A DNA stretch of 55,898 nt, from NCBI GenBank assembly GCA_017398125.1, contig JAFQHE010000048.1, positions 1-55,898 of the forward strand, given 5' to 3'. The position numbers and the translations under genes are program-made. This DNA comes from Bacteroidales bacterium. GTDB lineage: Bacteria > Bacteroidota > Bacteroidia > Bacteroidales > UBA932. Positions 34,213 to 44,006 of the stretch are shown here, one piece after another; the stretch's first letter is position 1; every line of letters starts with the position of its first letter. The notes below the pieces were generated by a model. That model was not told where the DNA came from. It searched no databases and saw nothing but the letters and a program-made list of their open reading frames with translations.

Positions 34213-36382
34213 ATTGAACGGTATTATTGACAACTACTCCCAACAGGAGAGAGACTTGGTTGTAAGTGCATATAAGATTGCAGAAAAGGCTCTGGAAGGC
34301 ACGCAGAGAGGAAATTCACATCCTTTTATAGAACATCCGGTGGGTGTTGCATCAATTGTTGCCAATGAACTTGGACTTATGCCGGAGGCTGTGGCCGCAG
34401 TATTTCTCCATGAAGCTTCCCGACAGGATCAGTTGCTGTACCAGGAACTCACAAAAAGTTACTCGGAGGAGATTATGAGAATGGTTGATGGCCTGAACAG
34501 AATCTCCGCTATTACACCAAAAGATACAAAACTGCAGGCTGAGAATTATAGGAAACTTATCATATCATACTCGAAGGATCCTCGAGTAACACTTATAAAG
34601 CTGGCAGACCGTCTTGAAATCATGCGTAATATGGACTACTTTCCCAAAAGCAGTGTCAAACGCAAGATTACCGAGACCGTTATGCTTTATATTCCATTGG
34701 CCCACCAGTTGGGACTCTACAATCTAAAGAGTGAGCTGGAAGACCTCTATTTCAAGTATGCCGATCCTGAGAGCTACAGGGCAATAACAAACAAACTGAA
34801 GGCTACAGAGCGTGAAAGGGAAAAGCTGGTAGAACAGTTTATAAAACCACTTGAGGAGACTTTGCGCAAACGCTATACTTATAAACTTAAGGTCAGGACA
34901 AAGACGGCATACTCAATATGGAAAAAGATGCAGAAGCAGCAGGTCCCTTTTGAAGAGGTGTTTGATGTTTTTGCCATAAGGTTTATAGTTGATGCGCCAA
35001 ACAACAGGGAGGCGGAACATGCCTGTTGCTGGGATATATTCTCAGAGGTTACCAAAGAGTACAAACCTGATACTTCACGTCTGCGTGACTGGATAACCAA
35101 TCCCAAACCTAATGGTTATGAGTCCCTCCACATAACAGTAGAGAACAAGGAGGGGGCAAAGATTGAGGTACAGATCAGAACTGCCAGGATGGATGATGTT
35201 GCTGAGAACGGGCATGCATCTCACTGGAGTTATAAGGGAATCAAGAGCGTTCAGGGGCTAGACTCCTGGCTTAAGAGTGTGAAGAGTATGCTTGAAAGCT
35301 CTGACCCCAATCCATATACGAACAGCAATGTATCCCTTGATGAGATATTTGTATTCACACCCGCGGGAGATCTCAAGGAGTTGCCAAAAGGGGCAACCAT
35401 TCTCGACTTTGCATTTAATATACATACCAACCTCGGTGTAAGATGTTCTGGAGCTAAGGTAAATGGCAAGGTGGTATCAATCAGGGAGGTACTGCATACC
35501 GGAGATGTTGTTGAGATAATGAGCAACAAGAACCAGAAGCCATCTCCGGACTGGCTGAATATTGTTGTCTCGTCAAAGGCAAGAAGCAGAATCAAGAACA
35601 AACTTAAGGAGGAGGAGGGCAAACAGAGTAAGATTGGAAGGGAGATCCTTGAGAGAAGGATGAAGAACTGGAAGATGGAACTTAATGACGATATTCTGTC
35701 GGAGCTTACCAAGCACTTCAAGTTGAAATCGATAGGTGAGTTGTGTATGGCAATAAGCAATGAAACCATTGAACTTCAGCAGATAAAGGATCATCTTACA
35801 TCGTTGTCCCAGTCTCAGGAGAGTGACAATGTGCAGAGTCAGGCAAGTGCCGGGCAGGCAGCGGCAGAATTTGCAGCAAAAATAAAGAGCACCAGCCACT
35901 CCAATGATGATGATTATCTGATAATAAATGACAAACTCGACAATATAAGTTTCAAGATGGCCAAGTGCTGCAATCCTATTTTTGGAGATGATGTATTTGG
36001 ATTTGTATCCGCAACTGGAGGTATAAGGATACATCGTATTTCGTGTCCGAATGCGAAAAGGCTGTTGGAGAACTATCCATATAGGGTGCAGAGAGTCAAA
36101 TGGAGGCAAGTCTCAAATACCACCCGTTTCCAGACGGGCCTCAAGGTAATTGTCGTCAACGGAGATATATCTGTCGGTAACAGTATAATTGACAGTATAA
36201 ACAAGCAGGGAGCCTCATTGAGAGCATTTAGGATAGAGGAGAGGACTTCTGGAAAAGAGGGCGATTTCAATGTGCTTTTGAGTATCTCGGTAAGCAATAA
36301 CGGACATCTTGACAGGGTCATTTCAGATTTGAAGAAGATACGTGGAGTGAGGACAATTTTAAGAATTTCTGGAGAAAAGTAG
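34199..36382 (+). CDS. RelA/SpoT-family (p)ppGpp synthetase with degenerate hydrolase site
   Basis: A 727-residue long RSH protein. The HD domain (about 20-180) keeps H46 (EHPVGVA) and D137 (KLADRLE), but the H-D pair is H71-E72 and the catalytic Glu-Asp are R75-Q76 (FLHEASRQD), so ppGpp hydrolysis is probably lost. The synthetase domain (about 215-345) looks intact: FDVFAIRFIVD, RLRDWITNPKPNGYESLH, KIEVQIRT, ENGHASHW. TGS (DEIFVFTPAGDLKELPKGA), a Cys-containing zinc-finger-like segment (MAKCCNPIFGDD) and an ACT domain follow. It makes the stringent-response alarmone. The gene starts inside uvrB and uvrA starts 6 bp after its stop. Confidence 0.92.
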   Translation: MEQDRLNGIIDNYSQQERDLVVSAYKIAEKALEGTQRGNSHPFIEHPVGVASIVANELGLMPEAVAAVFLHEASRQDQLLYQELTKSYSEEIMRMVDGLNRISAITPKDTKLQAENYRKLIISYSKDPRVTLIKLADRLEIMRNMDYFPKSSVKRKITETVMLYIPLAHQLGLYNLKSELEDLYFKYADPESYRAITNKLKATEREREKLVEQFIKPLEETLRKRYTYKLKVRTKTAYSIWKKMQKQQVPFEEVFDVFAIRFIVDAPNNREAEHACCWDIFSEVTKEYKPDTSRLRDWITNPKPNGYESLHITVENKEGAKIEVQIRTARMDDVAENGHASHWSYKGIKSVQGLDSWLKSVKSMLESSDPNPYTNSNVSLDEIFVFTPAGDLKELPKGATILDFAFNIHTNLGVRCSGAKVNGKVVSIREVLHTGDVVEIMSNKNQKPSPDWLNIVVSSKARSRIKNKLKEEEGKQSKIGREILERRMKNWKMELNDDILSELTKHFKLKSIGELCMAISNETIELQQIKDHLTSLSQSQESDNVQSQASAGQAAAEFAAKIKSTSHSNDDDYLIINDKLDNISFKMAKCCNPIFGDDVFGFVSATGGIRIHRISCPNAKRLLENYPYRVQRVKWRQVSNTTRFQTGLKVIVVNGDISVGNSIIDSINKQGASLRAFRIEERTSGKEGDFNVLLSISVSNNGHLDRVISDLKKIRGVRTILRISGEK

Positions 36383-36388
36383 TGGAAT

Positions 36389-39286
36389 ATGGCAAAAAAG
36401 AGGGTCGAAAAGAGTCAGGCAAGCCCTGAAGAATACATATCAATTGATGGGGCAAGGGTAAACAACCTCAAGAATATATCGCTTAAGATTCCGCGCGACA
36501 AACTTGTGGTAATCTCAGGTTTGTCGGGATCCGGAAAATCTTCATTGGCTTTTGAAACCCTTTTTGCAGAGGGTCAGCGCCGTTTTGCAGAGAGTCTTTC
36601 ATCTTTTGCAAGGCAATTTCTTGGAAGGATGTCCAAACCGGCTGTTGATAAGATTGAGGGAATTCCTCCTGCAATTGCAATTGAACAGAAGGTGAATACC
36701 CGCAATCCTCGTTCAACAGTGGGTACAAATACTGAGATATATGATTATTTGAGATTGCTCTATGCAAAGATCGGACGTACATATTCTCCTGTAAGTGGTC
36801 TGGAGGTAAATAGGGAGCAGGTGTCGGATGTGATCAGCTATATTAAAGGGCTTGATTCAGGTGCAGTATATCTTCTCTCTCCAATTGGATGGGGGGAGAG
36901 CGAGGTACGGACAGAGAAGCTTCTTTCATTGAAAGATGCCGGATACGGCAGACTCTATGGCGGTAAGATGGTCAGGATAGATCAGGTCCTTCAGGCTATG
37001 GATGAGTACCGCAATGAGGAGCTGTTCCTTTTGGTAGACCGCTTGATGGCCCCGGTATTGGTTGATGATGGCCAGGCGGGCATTTCAGGTGAAGATATTC
37101 TGGCAAGGTTGGCAGATTCTGTGCAGACAGCTTTTAAAGAGGGTGAGGGCCATCTGAAGGTGCTATATGTTCCACAAGATGGGGGCGAGGCTGTCGGGAG
37201 GGCCTTTTCAAATATTTTTGAGGCCGACGGAATTACTTTTGAAGAGCCTACTGAACTGATGTTCAGTTATAACAATCCGATAGGAGCATGTCCTGTTTGT
37301 GGCGGATACGGTAGCATTATAGGAATAGATGAATCTCTGGTTATACCCAATCCTTCGTTGTCGGTATATGAGGGTGCTGTTGCCTGTTGGAGGGGGGAGA
37401 TTATGGGCAAATATCTTAAAGAGTTGGTAATGAATGCTTCAAAATTCGGATTCCCCATTCATAGGCCGTATGCACAATTGACTAAAGCTGAGAAAGATAC
37501 GCTTTGGAAAGGAAACCGTTATTTTGAAGGTATAAACGGCTTCTTTGATATGGTGGAGAGCCAGAAGTACAAGATCCAATACAAATATATGCTCGCCCGT
37601 TACTCAGGAAAAACAACTTGTCGGGAGTGTAATGGAAGCCGTTTGCGCAAGGAGGTAGAGTATGTGAAGATTGCAGGCAAGACCATATCGGAACTTATGG
37701 ATATGAGCATTAATTCCCTCTATGATTTCTTTACAACTCTTCAGCTCGACAAGTATGAGCAGGAGATAGCGCAGAGGGCTGTCAAGGAGATATGCAGCAG
37801 ACTCCAGTACATTAAGGATGTGGGTTTGGGATACCTGACATTAAGCAGACGTTCCAACACATTGAGCGGTGGAGAGAGTCAGAGAATAAACCTTGTGAGT
37901 TCATTGGGAAGCAGCCTTGTAGGGTCGATGTATATTCTTGACGAGCCGAGTATCGGATTGCATCCGCGTGATACGGAGCGTCTGATTTCAGTTATCAGAA
38001 GATTGAAGGATCTTGGCAATACTGTGGTCATAGTTGAGCATGATGGTGAGATTATTTCATCTGCCGACCACCTTATTGATATTGGCCCGTATGCAGGTGT
38101 GCATGGCGGAGAGGTGGTATATGAAGGATCTGTTAAAGAGGGACTCAATAAGGCTGAAAAACTCCTTGAAAAGGCCGACACTGGTAGACATGGTGAAAAT
38201 ATTCAGAGTACGGGTTCTCTTACTCTCGATTATTTGGGTGGACTTAAAAAGATGCCCTATCTGGGTAAGGAGCGCAAGTGGAGCCAAAGCATAATTTTAA
38301 AAGGCTGTATGGAACATAACCTGAAGGGCATTGACGCGGAGTTCCCGTTGAATGTGCTCACTGTGGTTACCGGTGTTAGCGGATCCGGCAAGTCTTCTTT
38401 GGTAGGAGATACTTTGCAACCTGCACTGAACAGACATTTTAACCAATTTACGGGCAAGACAGGTGCTTTCAAGGAGCTTTGCGGTGATATTGACAGGATA
38501 GGTGCAATAGAGTATATAGACCAGAATCCTATAGGCAAATCATCTCGTTCAAATCCGGTGACCTATCTCAAGATATATGATGATATAAGAAAACTCTTCT
38601 CTGACCAGCCGTATGCCAAAATGAACGGTTACGGACATTCCCATTTTTCTTTCAATATTGATGGAGGAAGGTGTCCGCAATGTCTCGGCGACGGATTCAT
38701 AACAATTCCAATGCAGTTTATGGCCGATGTTACAATGGTTTGTGAGGAGTGTGGAGGAAAGAGGTTCAAACCCGATATTCTGGAGGTAAGGTACAAGGAG
38801 AAAAATATAAATGATATACTCAGCATGAGTGTTGAGGAGGCTATATCGTTCTTCGGAATGCAGAAAGAGCCTTTGGCAAAGAGAATTGCCGAGAGACTTA
38901 AAGTGCTTGAAGATGTCGGATTGGGGTATATCCAACTCGGTCAGAGCAGCAGTTCGCTCAGTGGTGGAGAGAGCCAGAGAATAAAATTGGCCCAGTTCCT
39001 CAGCAAGGATGCCGGAGAGAACATTCTCTTCATATTTGATGAGCCTACCACCGGTCTCCATTTTCATGACATAAGCAAACTGCTCATGGCATTTGACTCC
39101 CTTATTGCAAAAGGACATACCATTGTGGTGGTTGAACATAATATAGATGTTATAAAGTCTGCAGACTGGATTATTGATCTGGGTCCCGACGGAGGTGATG
39201 AGGGTGGAGAGATAATATTCACCGGTACTCCCCAGCAGTTGGCAAAAGATCCAAGATGGAGCAGATTCCTTTCAGATAATGACTAA
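36389..39286 (+). CDS. uvrA: Excinuclease ABC subunit A
   Basis: A 965-residue UvrA, the damage sensor of nucleotide excision repair. It has two ABC modules: Walker [11 protein letters not shown] and [10 protein letters not shown], signatures [11 protein letters not shown] and [11 protein letters not shown], Walker [13 protein letters not shown] and [28 protein letters not shown] form one zinc site, and [17 protein letters not shown] the C-terminal zinc finger. The short first-finger position reads YSPVSG, without the Cys pair found in many phyla. The region between the first Walker A and the zinc site, which binds UvrB, is present. The order uvrB-rel-uvrA is tight and co-directional. Confidence 0.96.
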   Translation: MAKKRVEKSQASPEEYISIDGARVNNLKNISLKIPRDKLVVISGLSGSGKSSLAFETLFAEGQRRFAESLSSFARQFLGRMSKPAVDKIEGIPPAIAIEQKVNTRNPRSTVGTNTEIYDYLRLLYAKIGRTYSPVSGLEVNREQVSDVISYIKGLDSGAVYLLSPIGWGESEVRTEKLLSLKDAGYGRLYGGKMVRIDQVLQAMDEYRNEELFLLVDRLMAPVLVDDGQAGISGEDILARLADSVQTAFKEGEGHLKVLYVPQDGGEAVGRAFSNIFEADGITFEEPTELMFSYNNPIGACPVCGGYGSIIGIDESLVIPNPSLSVYEGAVACWRGEIMGKYLKELVMNASKFGFPIHRPYAQLTKAEKDTLWKGNRYFEGINGFFDMVESQKYKIQYKYMLARYSGKTTCRECNGSRLRKEVEYVKIAGKTISELMDMSINSLYDFFTTLQLDKYEQEIAQRAVKEICSRLQYIKDVGLGYLTLSRRSNTLSGGESQRINLVSSLGSSLVGSMYILDEPSIGLHPRDTERLISVIRRLKDLGNTVVIVEHDGEIISSADHLIDIGPYAGVHGGEVVYEGSVKEGLNKAEKLLEKADTGRHGENIQSTGSLTLDYLGGLKKMPYLGKERKWSQSIILKGCMEHNLKGIDAEFPLNVLTVVTGVSGSGKSSLVGDTLQPALNRHFNQFTGKTGAFKELCGDIDRIGAIEYIDQNPIGKSSRSNPVTYLKIYDDIRKLFSDQPYAKMNGYGHSHFSFNIDGGRCPQCLGDGFITIPMQFMADVTMVCEECGGKRFKPDILEVRYKEKNINDILSMSVEEAISFFGMQKEPLAKRIAERLKVLEDVGLGYIQLGQSSSSLSGGESQRIKLAQFLSKDAGENILFIFDEPTTGLHFHDISKLLMAFDSLIAKGHTIVVVEHNIDVIKSADWIIDLGPDGGDEGGEIIFTGTPQQLAKDPRWSRFLSDND

Positions 39287-39302
39287 GTTTAAACAGATAG
39301 AG

Positions 39303-39992
39303 ATGAAAAAGAGATTTTTAGCAGTGATGGCTACCCTATTTGCAGCCATATTATGTGGTCAGACGGCATTTTGTCAGGATTGGCCGAATCTGGAACGTTA
39401 CAGAGAGGCAAATGAGTCCCTACTTCAGCAACCTGCACCAAAAGACAGAGTTGTATTTATGGGTAACTCAATCACCGACAACTGGTTCAAGTTCCATCCC
39501 GAGTTCTTCAACGAGAACAATTTTGTGGGAAGGGGAATAAGCGGACAGACTACACCTCAGATGCTTGTACGTTTCAGGCAGGATGTGGTTGCGCTCTCTC
39601 CAAAATATGTGGTGATTCTTGCCGGAACAAATGATATAGCGGGAAATACCGGATATTCGTCACTTGAGATGATCATGGATAATCTCAAGAGCATGTGTGA
39701 CATTGCAAAGGCAAATAAAATCAAACCGATATTATGCTCAGTTTTGCCGGCATACAGATATTCATGGAAAAAGAGTGTAAGGCCAGATAAACTTATCCCA
39801 CAACTTAATGAACTGATAGAGGCCTATGCAAAGGCGAATAGAATTACATACGTAGATTTCTTCACTCCTCTTGTTGACAACTCTCCTGAGAACAGGAACG
39901 GACTGCCAAAAAAATACTCTCCTGATGGTGTCCATCCGAATATGGAGGGTTATGCCATAATGGAGAAGATTATCCTTGATGTGCTAAAATAG
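39303..39992 (+). CDS. Secreted SGNH/GDSL-type hydrolase
   Basis: The 229-residue protein (ATG at 39303, MKKRFLAVM) has a signal peptide ending near AFCQ, which may also be a lipobox-like C. Catalytic blocks of the SGNH fold are FMGNSITDNW (Ser, block I), GRGISGQTT (block II Gly), AGTNDIAG (block III Asn) and SPDGVHPNMEGY (block V Asp-His). It should be a periplasmic or exported esterase or acetylhydrolase, perhaps deacetylating carbohydrates; substrate unknown. It lies at the end of the amidase-uvrB-rel-uvrA run, 16 bp after uvrA, an odd partner for repair genes. An in-frame ATG at 39279 overlaps uvrA. Confidence 0.88.
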   Translation: MKKRFLAVMATLFAAILCGQTAFCQDWPNLERYREANESLLQQPAPKDRVVFMGNSITDNWFKFHPEFFNENNFVGRGISGQTTPQMLVRFRQDVVALSPKYVVILAGTNDIAGNTGYSSLEMIMDNLKSMCDIAKANKIKPILCSVLPAYRYSWKKSVRPDKLIPQLNELIEAYAKANRITYVDFFTPLVDNSPENRNGLPKKYSPDGVHPNMEGYAIMEKIILDVLK

Positions 39993-40094
39993 GGTAATGT
40001 TTCCCAAAACGGTGATGCTGCCAAATCGGGTAGTGTTGCCAAAAACAGCTGGTGAAGTCAATAAGGTGGCACAAGGCGCATCAGCGGAGCTGCC

Positions 40095-41105
40095 CTATTC
40101 TGAAATTAAGTGGTAAATGAAATGGAAAATCAGACGGATACGGTTGGTCAGTACAGGGTATGATATTGTGCCTGCCGTGTCTGTCTCTTTATATGTGTTG
40201 CCGGTAATTCCACTGGTAAAGAAGAGTGCTGTTATTCCCTGTTCCACAAATGGATGGTGGTCAGACAACCTGTAAAATATATCATAAAAGTTCTTGCTGT
40301 TGTAGAACGTGTAATCCACATCCATATTGATGCCACCAATCCTGTTGCACAGGTCAAGTTGTGTGGAAGCCCAATTTTCAAGGCTGTCGCGACCAAGAAC
40401 AAGAAGATAATTCTTGTCTTTATGCGGTGGGGCAAGAGTTGAACCTATCTGGTCAATATTTATCATACACTTTATATTGCTGTTGTGTATACGCAGTCTC
40501 CTGACAAAGTGGCGGCTGCCGGCCATGCTCTGCTCCTTGCCGTCAAAGGCTACAAATATAAGGTTTGCTCCAATCTCCTTTCCATCACCTTTCATAGTGT
40601 TGAACATTCTCGCAAGTTCAAGCATTGCAGCAATACCCGATGCATTGTCATCAGCTCCAGGGTAAACTTTACCCTTTATCTCTCCCAAGTGGTCATAGTG
40701 GGCACCAATGATTATATACTCCTTGCTGCCGTTTGTAGATTTTATCTCTCCTATTACATTATATCCCTTTATCTTTTCCGATGGGTGGCCAAGTGAACTC
40801 TCTCCATTCCCCCTTCTGCCTGCTGTCACCTCCAGTTCAAACTCCTGGCTGTATAGAATGCCTCTCTTTTCAATGCCGTACTCCTCAAATTTTGTCTCAA
40901 TGTAGTTACGGGCAATGGCAGAACCTCTTGAACCAGTGGCGCGTCCCATAGTCTCTGGAGCAGTGAGGGCAAGTATATGCCCTTTTTGGATCTTTGGGTC
41001 TGCCAGATGGTCATAGGCGCTTGCATTATGGCTCTGTGAGAAAGCATTGCTGCATGAGACAAGCAGAATAAGTGAAAGAATAAGTGCGGTATATTTATTG
41101 CTCAT
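40095..41105 (-). CDS. M28-family zinc peptidase-like lipoprotein
   Basis: The 336-residue protein has a lipoprotein signal (ILLVSCSN, C18). Metal-site motifs of family M28 are present: GAHYDHLGE, PGADDNASGIAAMLELA, NIDQIGS, and SDHHPFVEQGI. The segment that normally reads GEE, holding the general base and a metal ligand, is FDGKEQSMAGSRHF, so the general-base Glu is Lys. The enzyme may be inactive or use another residue. Such proteins are aminopeptidases of the envelope. Divergent from mtgA with overlapping promoters. Confidence 0.85.
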   Translation of the reverse strand: MSNKYTALILSLILLVSCSNAFSQSHNASAYDHLADPKIQKGHILALTAPETMGRATGSRGSAIARNYIETKFEEYGIEKRGILYSQEFELEVTAGRRGNGESSLGHPSEKIKGYNVIGEIKSTNGSKEYIIIGAHYDHLGEIKGKVYPGADDNASGIAAMLELARMFNTMKGDGKEIGANLIFVAFDGKEQSMAGSRHFVRRLRIHNSNIKCMINIDQIGSTLAPPHKDKNYLLVLGRDSLENWASTQLDLCNRIGGINMDVDYTFYNSKNFYDIFYRLSDHHPFVEQGITALFFTSGITGNTYKETDTAGTISYPVLTNRIRLIFHFIYHLISE

Positions 41106-41118
41106 TGCCTCTTTGTTG

Positions 41119-41126
41119 TATCTTTG
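41119..41126 (+). promoter_or_regulatory. -7 box of mtgA promoter
   Basis: TATCTTTG with ATTG 18 bp upstream (41097-41100) as a -33-like element. Predicted start near 41133, before the ATG at 41151. Confidence 0.6.
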
Positions 41127-41130
41127 ACGG

Positions 41131-41138
41131 CAAAATTA
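41131..41138 (-). promoter_or_regulatory. -7 box of M28 peptidase promoter
   Basis: TAATTTTG on the minus strand, with a predicted start near 41125, about 20 nt before the ATG at 41105. It is only 4 bp from the mtgA box. Confidence 0.5.
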
Positions 41139-41150
41139 ACTAAATTTTCA

Positions 41151-41855
41151 ATGAAACATAGAGAGGTGTTTAAAAATATATCAAGGCTTGTTTTTGTAAA
41201 GATTCCGCTGGCTTTCGTCGGGGTGACATTCCTGTGGGTTCTCTTGCTTAAGTGGATACCGGTATATTACACTCCGTTGATGGCAATACGCTCTGTAGAG
41301 TACAGGAATGATGAGAAGTTCCATACATACAAGAGGTGGCAACCGCTTGAAAAGATCTCTTCAAATATGGTTATGGCTGTAATGGCAGGTGAGGACAACA
41401 GGTTTGCTGACCATCACGGTTTTGATTGGGTTGAACTTAAAAAGGCAATCAAGGAGAAAAAGAGCGGTAAAAGGGTGAGAGGAGCCAGCACAATTTCACA
41501 GCAGACGGCAAAGAATGTCTTTTTGTGGCCCGGCAAATCTCTCTTCAGAAAGGCATTGGAGGCATATTTCACACTTCTGATAGAACTTGTATGGGGAAAG
41601 GAGCGCATTATGGAGGTCTATCTGAATGTCGCGGAGATGGGCAAAGGTATCTATGGTGCGGAGGCTGCTGCTGAGAGAATTTTTCAGACAAGAGCATCAA
41701 AACTTACTGTGCACCAGTCGTCGCTGATTGCTGCTTCGCTTCCCAATCCAATAACAAGAAGAGCCGAAAAGCCTACCAAGTACCATAGAAAAAGAGCTGC
41801 TGACATCAGGCGTCTGATGAACAATCTGGAGCGACCGGAGTGGTTGATGAGGTAA
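41151..41855 (+). CDS. mtgA: Monofunctional biosynthetic peptidoglycan transglycosylase
   Basis: A 234-residue GT51 glycosyltransferase that polymerises lipid II into glycan strands. There is one N-terminal membrane anchor (about 18-37). The catalytic E81 is in MAGEDNRFADHHGFDW, followed by GASTISQQTAKNVFLW, the second Glu motif KERIMEVYLNVAEMG and GIYGAEAAA. No transpeptidase domain follows, so it is the monofunctional MtgA type, not a class A PBP. The upstream TTG-initiated frame (41124) overlaps the -7 box, so the ATG at 41151 is preferred. Confidence 0.93.
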   Translation: MKHREVFKNISRLVFVKIPLAFVGVTFLWVLLLKWIPVYYTPLMAIRSVEYRNDEKFHTYKRWQPLEKISSNMVMAVMAGEDNRFADHHGFDWVELKKAIKEKKSGKRVRGASTISQQTAKNVFLWPGKSLFRKALEAYFTLLIELVWGKERIMEVYLNVAEMGKGIYGAEAAAERIFQTRASKLTVHQSSLIAASLPNPITRRAEKPTKYHRKRAADIRRLMNNLERPEWLMR

Positions 41856-41882
41856 CAAAAGTGGAGTTAAAGAATTATTTTA

Positions 41883-41890
41883 TAATTTTG
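41883..41890 (+). promoter_or_regulatory. -7 box before the TPR protein gene
   Basis: TAATTTTG, 35 bp before the ATG at 41926. No clear -33 element. A start near 41896 would place a 13-codon upstream ORF (41901-41942) at the very 5' end. Confidence 0.4.
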
Positions 41891-41925
41891 GGGTCTGATA
41901 ATGCAGTGCCCGTTTATAGTTGACA

Positions 41926-43986
41926 ATGAAAGTTTGTATTGAGAAAATGGCAGGAAACCTGTCGGGAATAAAAAGATATATATTGACCCTCTTTATGCTT
42001 TTAATGGTATTGGGGGCAAGTGCACAATATGATATTAACCAGTTCTTTTTCAGGGGACGCCAGTTCCTGATAGACGGTAAGTATGCAAATGCAATAGACA
42101 ATTTCAATGTTCTTGTGCGTCTTGACAGTACTCTGTATGATGCATATTATTTCAGGGGAATAGCAAAATATAATCTCGGAGACTTCATAGGTGCTGAGAA
42201 AGATTTTGACAAATCTCTTAAATTGAATCCAATATACACTCCTGCTTACCACTACAGGGCAATTACATTGAGCAGGACAGGCAAATATGATCTTGCTCTC
42301 AAAGATCTTGCGGAGGCAGTCGATTTGCGTCCGAGCTATACAGGTCTCTATTTCAGCCGTGGTGTTACCTATTTCCTTTCACAGCAGTTTGAGAAGGCAA
42401 TTTCTGATTTCAACCGCTTTATAAAAGCTGAACCCAAAGTGGCAGATGCCTATCTGAACAGAGGCGCATGTTACTTGTATATGAAGGATACAGTGAAGGC
42501 ACTGGCCGACTATAACAGGGCTGTAAAACTTAATATGTTTGATCCCGAAGGTTATATCAGACGTTCGAGGATCCACGCAATGCAGAACAGGAATGACATG
42601 GCAATTAGCGACTTGAATGAAGCCCTGGATCTTGACTCCACAAATACGTTTGCATTTTTCAACAGGGCTCTCATACGTTATGATATGGCTGATATAAATG
42701 GTGCACTTGATGATCTGAACAAAGTGCTTGACTATGATCCAGGTAATGCACTCACACTCTATAACAGGGCTCTGATCCGTTCCCAGATCGGTGATTATAA
42801 CAATGCCATAGATGACTACGACCGTGTGATTGCCGTAAATCCCAACAATGTACTGGCATATTTCAACAGAGCCGGAGTCTTCCTTGAACTTGGCAGGTTC
42901 AGGGATGCTATGGATGACTATTCTCAGGCCATAAATCTCTATCCGGATTTTGCAAAGGCCTATTACAACCGTTCCTATGTAAAGAACCAGTTGGGTCAGT
43001 TTACCTCCGCGAAGAAAGATTATCAGATAGCAGAGGCAAAGGTGAGGGAGTACAGGGCAAAAACCAGTGACAGTGCAGGTGTTGCTATGTTTGCAGATAC
43101 TGCAAAAAAATATGACAGGCTACTTGCTCTGGATGCCGATTTTGCAAAGAAGGATTTTGATAATGAACTTTTGCAGCACAGGGATGTGGACATACGTCTG
43201 AAACCGCTTTTCAGATTCAATATTGCAGAGAAGGAGAGAGGGTTGATTGCATTGGAGAGACGGTATGATGACAAGACCATGGAGGAGTTTATATCATCAA
43301 TTGCAATGCCGGTTGAACTTGTCTCAAGCAAGGAAAAGCGGGGTGAACTTACCAATGGATGGGCATCACGTCTGGAGGATGCGGTTCAGGAGCTTGATGG
43401 AAGGGCTATGGATCCTGCGGAAAAAGAGAGGGCAACGGGACGTCTGATGTTTGCACGGGCCATTGTCGATGGCGAGCAGAACAAGTACAATTCTGCTTTG
43501 TCATATTATGACAAGGCTGTTGAAAAGGAGCCTGAGCAGACATTCTATTACATAAACAGAGGCGCATTGCAGGCAGAAATGATTGATTTCATATCATCTA
43601 TAGAGAGTAATGTGCAGGTGCTTACACTTGACAATGCAGGTGCTACACGTGCCAGAGTGCAGGACAAGTCCTATATGAGTTATGACTATACATCGGCAAT
43701 ACACGACATGAACAAGGCTGCATCGCTGATGCCGTTATTCCCGTTTGTATATTATAATTTGGGAAATCTCTACTGTCTGTCGGGAGATCTGCCGGAGTCA
43801 ATCAACCAGTATAGCAAGGCTGTTGAACTCTATCCTTCTCTTGCCGAGGCCTACTTCAACAGAGGACTTGTACTTATCTATCTTAAGGACAAGGTAAAAG
43901 GCTGTATAGATTTGAGCAAGGCCGGCGAGTTGGGCATTGAGGAGGCCTATCCTACTATAAAGAAATATTGTATGGATGAGGAGTAG
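41926..43986 (+). CDS. Exported tetratricopeptide-repeat protein
   Basis: A 686-residue protein with a signal peptide (KRYILTLFMLLMVLGASAQ). From about residue 35 to 370 there are about ten TPR units with the usual pattern, such as AYYFRGIAKYNLGDFIGAEKDF, AYLNRGACYLYMKDTVKAL and LTLYNRALIRSQIGDYNNAI (quoted in parts). A non-repeat Lys/Glu-rich section (about 375-505) and two more TPR-like stretches near the C terminus follow. TPRs bind proteins; it is probably periplasmic and its partner is unknown. The true start may be the ATG at 41947, which gives a shorter signal (MAGNLSGIKRY) and directly follows a 13-codon upstream ORF. Confidence 0.82.
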   Translation: MKVCIEKMAGNLSGIKRYILTLFMLLMVLGASAQYDINQFFFRGRQFLIDGKYANAIDNFNVLVRLDSTLYDAYYFRGIAKYNLGDFIGAEKDFDKSLKLNPIYTPAYHYRAITLSRTGKYDLALKDLAEAVDLRPSYTGLYFSRGVTYFLSQQFEKAISDFNRFIKAEPKVADAYLNRGACYLYMKDTVKALADYNRAVKLNMFDPEGYIRRSRIHAMQNRNDMAISDLNEALDLDSTNTFAFFNRALIRYDMADINGALDDLNKVLDYDPGNALTLYNRALIRSQIGDYNNAIDDYDRVIAVNPNNVLAYFNRAGVFLELGRFRDAMDDYSQAINLYPDFAKAYYNRSYVKNQLGQFTSAKKDYQIAEAKVREYRAKTSDSAGVAMFADTAKKYDRLLALDADFAKKDFDNELLQHRDVDIRLKPLFRFNIAEKERGLIALERRYDDKTMEEFISSIAMPVELVSSKEKRGELTNGWASRLEDAVQELDGRAMDPAEKERATGRLMFARAIVDGEQNKYNSALSYYDKAVEKEPEQTFYYINRGALQAEMIDFISSIESNVQVLTLDNAGATRARVQDKSYMSYDYTSAIHDMNKAASLMPLFPFVYYNLGNLYCLSGDLPESINQYSKAVELYPSLAEAYFNRGLVLIYLKDKVKGCIDLSKAGELGIEEAYPTIKKYCMDEE

Positions 43987-44006
43987 CTGAGGCCAATCCA
44001 GCTACT
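43982..44006. terminator. Hairpin between convergent TPR and permease genes
   Basis: AGTAGCTG (43982-43989) pairs perfectly with CAGCTACT (43999-44006) and overlaps both stop codons. There is no marked T run, so termination is probable but not certain. Confidence 0.45.

Noticed and set aside
36770-36810. UvrA first zinc-finger Cys pair missing (YSPVSG)
   Set aside because: From memory, UvrA of Bacteroidota often has this SPxSG form; the other two zinc sites are intact, so I treat it as a lineage trait, not damage.
39993-40094. Possible small gene or repeat between the SGNH hydrolase and the M28 peptidase gene
   Set aside because: The 102 bp contain some short repeated words (GCCAAA, GGTAGTG-like) but no ORF, stable hairpin or second copy that I can support.
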